A stretch of DNA of 7,904 nt. Source: Candidatus Woesearchaeota archaeon. Lineage in GTDB: Archaea; Nanobdellota; Nanobdellia; SCGC-AAA011-G17; GW2011-AR17. This document shows positions 5,367 to 7,904 of this stretch, in pieces. A model generated the notes under the pieces. It was not told the DNA's origin. It saw nothing but the letters and a program-made list of their open reading frames with translations, and ran no database searches. Within the stretch, counting starts at the first letter, position 1. The number at the start of each line of letters is the position of its first letter. The position numbers were made by a program, and so were the translations under genes. Where the stretch lies: NCBI GenBank assembly GCA_018302165.1, contig JAGWAA010000030.1:1-7904 (forward strand). The letters are read 5' to 3'.

Positions 5367-7904
5367 ATGAAAACTATGAAATTCCCATTTGAAGAAAGAA
5401 AATATGAATCCTTAGAAAGAATAAAAGGAATTACTAATTCAAACTATGGCAAATTACCTCAAGAAAGAACCATTAAAGAATTATTTGATTCAGGTCTAAT
5501 TTTAATTAACAAACCTCAGGGTCCAACTTCACATCAAGTTTCAGATTATATTAAAAATATATTAGACATAAATAAAGCTGGTCATTCTGGTTCATTAGAT
5601 CCTAACGTTACAGGTCTATTAGTAGTTACATTAGGCAAGGCAACAAGGGCTGCAGAATTTCTTTTGAAAGGTGGAAAGGAGTATATCTGTTTAATGCATA
5701 TTCATACAAAAGTTGATGAAAAATTAATTAGAAATAAATTCAATGATATTGTTGGAAAAATTCAACAATTGCCCCCATTAAAAAGTGCAGTAAAAAGGCA
5801 AGTAAGAACCAGAGAAATTTATTACATTGAAATTTTAGAAATTGAAGATCAAGATGTACTTTTTAGAGTTGGTTGTGAAGCAGGAACATACATTAGAAGA
5901 TTATGTTTTCCTCCAGAAATAGAATTATTTACTAATAAAGGAATAAAAACAATAGAGGAAGTTTATAATTCTAAAGAAAATTTAGAAGTATTTTCCTTTT
6001 CTAATGGCAAATTAATTCCAGAAAAAATTATTGATTTTCAAAAGTTTAATTTTTCAGGAGAGTTAGTTGAGATTAATACTTGTTCAGGAATTAAAATTTT
6101 GTCAACACCAGAACATAAATTTCTTATTTCTAATACAAAAGAAAATATAATGAAGGAGGCATCACAATTAATGGAAGGAGAATATTTAATTAGAGCTATT
6201 ACTCTGCCTTTCATCTCAAAAATAAAATTTATCTCTGAACTATTAGATGATAATTATTTGATTCATGATAATAAATTAAAATTATTATGCAGAAATGCTT
6301 TAATAAAAAAATATGGTAGTATTAGAGAAATGAATAGAAAAGAACATGTAGATAGAAAACCCTTCTGTAAAAGCTCAAAAGTGGATATAAGGATTAAACA
6401 TCTTAAATTAGCTAATATTTGGGATAGATATAAACCTAAAATCAGTTGTTTTAAAACTGAAAAAGGTAATATAATCAGTATTTCTCCAAAATTAAATCCG
6501 GATTTAATGTATTTAATAGGATTAATAGCTTCAGATGGAAATAATACCAAAGAAAAAAAGACTATTAGGTATACTCGCATAAGGTTTTATAATCTTGAAA
6601 CTGAATTAATTGATTTATTTTATAAAATTTATTTAAAACTCTTTCCAACAACACATATAACCAAAAAATTCAAATCCAACTCTATTTGGGAAATACAAAC
6701 CAGTAATAGCCTTTTTGCAACAATTTGTTCTAGCTTAGGTGTTATTAGTCCATCAAATAAAAGCGATTTATTACCAATACTTGAATTAGATTCAAAATTA
6801 ATTGCTTCATTTTTAAAAGGTTATTTTGATGGAGATGGAAATGTATTCATAAAAGAACATGAAAATGGTACAATTCTTTGTGAGATACGATACTTTTCTG
6901 TTGATTACATTAATATTAAAAGAATACATCAGATGTTATTAAAGTTAGGAATAAATAATAAAATAACAAAAAGAAGTTTAGCATATTCTAGTTTTCATTC
7001 AAAAAATAACTTTTATTATACTCTTTTTGTAACTGATCCCGCTTCAAAATTACTCTTTTGTAATTTGATTGGTTCAAATCATCCTAAAAAGAAATTATTT
7101 ATATCCAGATTAAAAAAATATTTTAATAATTCTGGATCTAATTCTAAAGATTATTTATATTGTTTATTAAATCAGAACAAATATTTAAATGAATTTAAAT
7201 CCATTACAAAATTAGGAGGGAATTTTTGTCGTATTAAATCTAAATCTATACCCATGAGAAGATCCTTCTTTAATAAATTCTGTTCTCTAAAACCAAATAT
7301 CCCTAAAAATCAAGATGAATTTACTTTAGATAAGATTAGGTCTATTAAAAAAATAAAATATAAAGGTCCTGTTTATGATATAACTGTTGATAAAGAACAT
7401 AATTTTACTATTGAAAATGGTATAGTTACTAGTAACTGCGACGATTTTGGAAAATCATTAAACACAAAAGCACACATGCAGGAATTAGTTAGAACAAGAG
7501 TCTGTAATTTTTCTTCAGATGATTGGGTTACTCTTCATGATCTAAAAGATGCCTATGAATATTATAAAGAAGGTGATGAATCACACCTAAAAAAAATAAT
7601 TCAACCTTATGAACAAGCAGTTTCACATTTGAAAAAGATTTATTTAAGTGATAATGCTGTTGATACTATCTGCCACGGAGCTTTCTTATCAGTTCCAGGA
7701 ATTGTAAAATTAGATAGTGATATTGATGTAAATGATACCATTGCATTATTCACATTAAAAAATGAATTAGTTGCAGTAGGTAAAGCAAAAATGAATTCTC
7801 AAAATATCCTAAAACAAGAAAAAGGTATTGCAGTTACTGATAATAAAGTTTTTATGGAACCCAATACTTATCCAAAATTCAAGAAAAATGAGACGAGTAC
7901 ACAT
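5367..7904 (+). CDS. cbf5: tRNA/rRNA pseudouridine synthase Cbf5 (TruB family), intein-containing precursor, 3' end outside window
   Basis: Cbf5 is the catalytic subunit of archaeal H/ACA ribonucleoproteins, which isomerise uridine to pseudouridine in rRNA, and can also act on tRNA U55. The N-extein (179 residues from 5367) has LILINKPQGPTSHQVSDYIK, then KAGHSGSLDPNVTGLL with catalytic Asp78 (5598-5600), KEYICLMHIH, PPLKSAVKR and GCEAGTYIRRL (conserved Arg177). An in-frame intein occupies 5904-7436. The C-extein resumes with CDDFG, AHMQELVRTRV, TLHDLKDAYEYY and a PUA domain from about IYLSDNAVDTICHGAFLSVP to MEPNTYPKF. The exteins total about 335 residues, close to normal length, so only a few codons should be missing. 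Other in-frame ATGs are 5343, which overlaps the preceding stop by 8 bp, and 5376. I prefer 5367 or 5376 by family length. No promoter of its own is visible. Confidence 0.95.
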   Translation, partial: MKTMKFPFEERKYESLERIKGITNSNYGKLPQERTIKELFDSGLILINKPQGPTSHQVSDYIKNILDINKAGHSGSLDPNVTGLLVVTLGKATRAAEFLLKGGKEYICLMHIHTKVDEKLIRNKFNDIVGKIQQLPPLKSAVKRQVRTREIYYIEILEIEDQDVLFRVGCEAGTYIRRLCFPPEIELFTNKGIKTIEEVYNSKENLEVFSFSNGKLIPEKIIDFQKFNFSGELVEINTCSGIKILSTPEHKFLISNTKENIMKEASQLMEGEYLIRAITLPFISKIKFISELLDDNYLIHDNKLKLLCRNALIKKYGSIREMNRKEHVDRKPFCKSSKVDIRIKHLKLANIWDRYKPKISCFKTEKGNIISISPKLNPDLMYLIGLIASDGNNTKEKKTIRYTRIRFYNLETELIDLFYKIYLKLFPTTHITKKFKSNSIWEIQTSNSLFATICSSLGVISPSNKSDLLPILELDSKLIASFLKGYFDGDGNVFIKEHENGTILCEIRYFSVDYINIKRIHQMLLKLGINNKITKRSLAYSSFHSKNNFYYTLFVTDPASKLLFCNLIGSNHPKKKLFISRLKKYFNNSGSNSKDYLYCLLNQNKYLNEFKSITKLGGNFCRIKSKSIPMRRSFFNKFCSLKPNIPKNQDEFTLDKIRSIKKIKYKGPVYDITVDKEHNFTIENGIVTSNCDDFGKSLNTKAHMQELVRTRVCNFSSDDWVTLHDLKDAYEYYKEGDESHLKKIIQPYEQAVSHLKKIYLSDNAVDTICHGAFLSVPGIVKLDSDIDVNDTIALFTLKNELVAVGKAKMNSQNILKQEKGIAVTDNKVFMEPNTYPKFKKNETSTH
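6504..6539 (+). other. first LAGLIDADG motif (block C) of the intein endonuclease
   Basis: It encodes LMYLIGLIASDG. The penultimate acidic residue (Asp211 of the intein) is the expected metal ligand. Hydrophobic and Gly positions match the helix that packs against the second motif. Confidence 0.9.
6810..6839 (+). other. second LAGLIDADG motif (block E) of the intein endonuclease
   Basis: It encodes FLKGYFDGDG, with Asp311 of the intein as the expected catalytic acid. Because both motifs keep their acids, the endonuclease looks intact rather than decayed. Confidence 0.9.

Larger units (their letters stand above)
5904..7436 (+). mobile_element. intein with LAGLIDADG homing endonuclease inside Cbf5
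   Basis: This 511-residue in-frame element begins at Cys1 (CFPPEIELFTNKGIKTIEEV, block A) and ends at Asn511, followed by host Cys+1. Block B is GIKILSTPEHKF with Thr68 and His71. Two endonuclease motifs, LMYLIGLIASDG (201-212, Asp211) and FLKGYFDGDG (303-312, Asp311), have a block D-like SDLLPILELD (287-296) between them and a block H-like IGSNHPKKKL (389-398) after them. Block F is VYDITVDKEHNF (490-501, His499) and block G is NGIVTSN (505-511). The penultimate residue is Ser510, not the usual His. Splicing would join YIRRL to CDDFG, exactly the family sequence. Both the splicing and endonuclease motifs look intact. Residues about 105-195, between block B and the first LAGLIDADG motif, form a basic region of unknown role, possibly DNA recognition. 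Confidence 0.95.

Noticed and set aside
6263..6580. Minus-strand hydrophobic open frame inside the intein
   Set aside because: It is antisense to the intein's LAGLIDADG region. The hydrophobic product results from reading A-rich codons on the other strand.
5904..7436. Large insertion in cbf5 read as an insertion sequence or gene-disrupting pseudogene
   Set aside because: The frame is open throughout, begins with Cys, ends with Asn before Cys, and carries Hint and LAGLIDADG motifs. Excision restores the family sequence, so it is an intein.
1..7904. tRNA, rRNA, H/ACA or C/D guide RNA, and CRISPR arrays
   Set aside because: Gaps between genes are short and show no cloverleaf, no box motifs with guide-like hairpins and no regularly spaced repeats. 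The only strong repeat has just two copies.

Overview
The window looks like chromosomal DNA from a small-genome, strongly A+T-rich archaeon. The ribosomal proteins (S19e, L39e, L31e), the PDCD5-type protein and Cbf5 are archaeal/eukaryal types. Several genes have a TATA-like box about 26-28 nt before the start codon, which implies leaderless mRNAs. Short genes, tight overlaps, a tandem two-unit Lrp-like regulator and lysine-rich protein tails resemble DPANN lineages such as Woesearchaeota or Pacearchaeota. That placement is an inference.

Left part (1-1686): the 3' part of a HAD-family hydrolase gene, then a minus-strand pair encoding a wHTH-nucleotidyltransferase (MNT) and a HEPN protein, arranged like a type VII (MntA/HepT) toxin-antitoxin operon. 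The pair lies between two copies of a 54-bp direct repeat (548-601 and 1603-1656, 52 of 54 identical). One copy encodes the end of the HAD protein. The other carries the probable promoter of the ribosomal operon. This suggests the pair is an insertion.

Middle (1687-4333): a compact operon rps19e - pdcd5-like - rpl39e - rpl31e on the plus strand, with one 50-bp overlap, one 4-bp overlap and one 2-nt gap. It is followed by a membrane protein with a bacterial PH-like (bPH2) domain, and a convergent HD-domain phosphohydrolase whose end overlaps the bPH2 gene by 6 bp.

Right part (4334-7904): a divergent promoter region with an inverted repeat serves the HD gene and an Lrp/AsnC-like regulator with two HTH+RAM-like units. 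Overlapping or just after the regulator is cbf5 (archaeal TruB-family pseudouridine synthase, catalytic subunit of H/ACA ribonucleoproteins). It stays open to the window end and is interrupted in frame by a 511-residue intein (5904-7436) with two LAGLIDADG endonuclease motifs. The intein sits directly after the conserved YIRRL segment of the catalytic core, so Cbf5 should be inactive until splicing restores YIRRL-CDDFG. Functional rRNA/tRNA pseudouridylation in this organism therefore appears to depend on protein splicing.

The most notable signals are the Cbf5 intein and the repeat-flanked HEPN-MNT module with its own operator-like dyads. No tRNA, rRNA or CRISPR array was seen, and no intergenic stretch exceeds about 150 bp.
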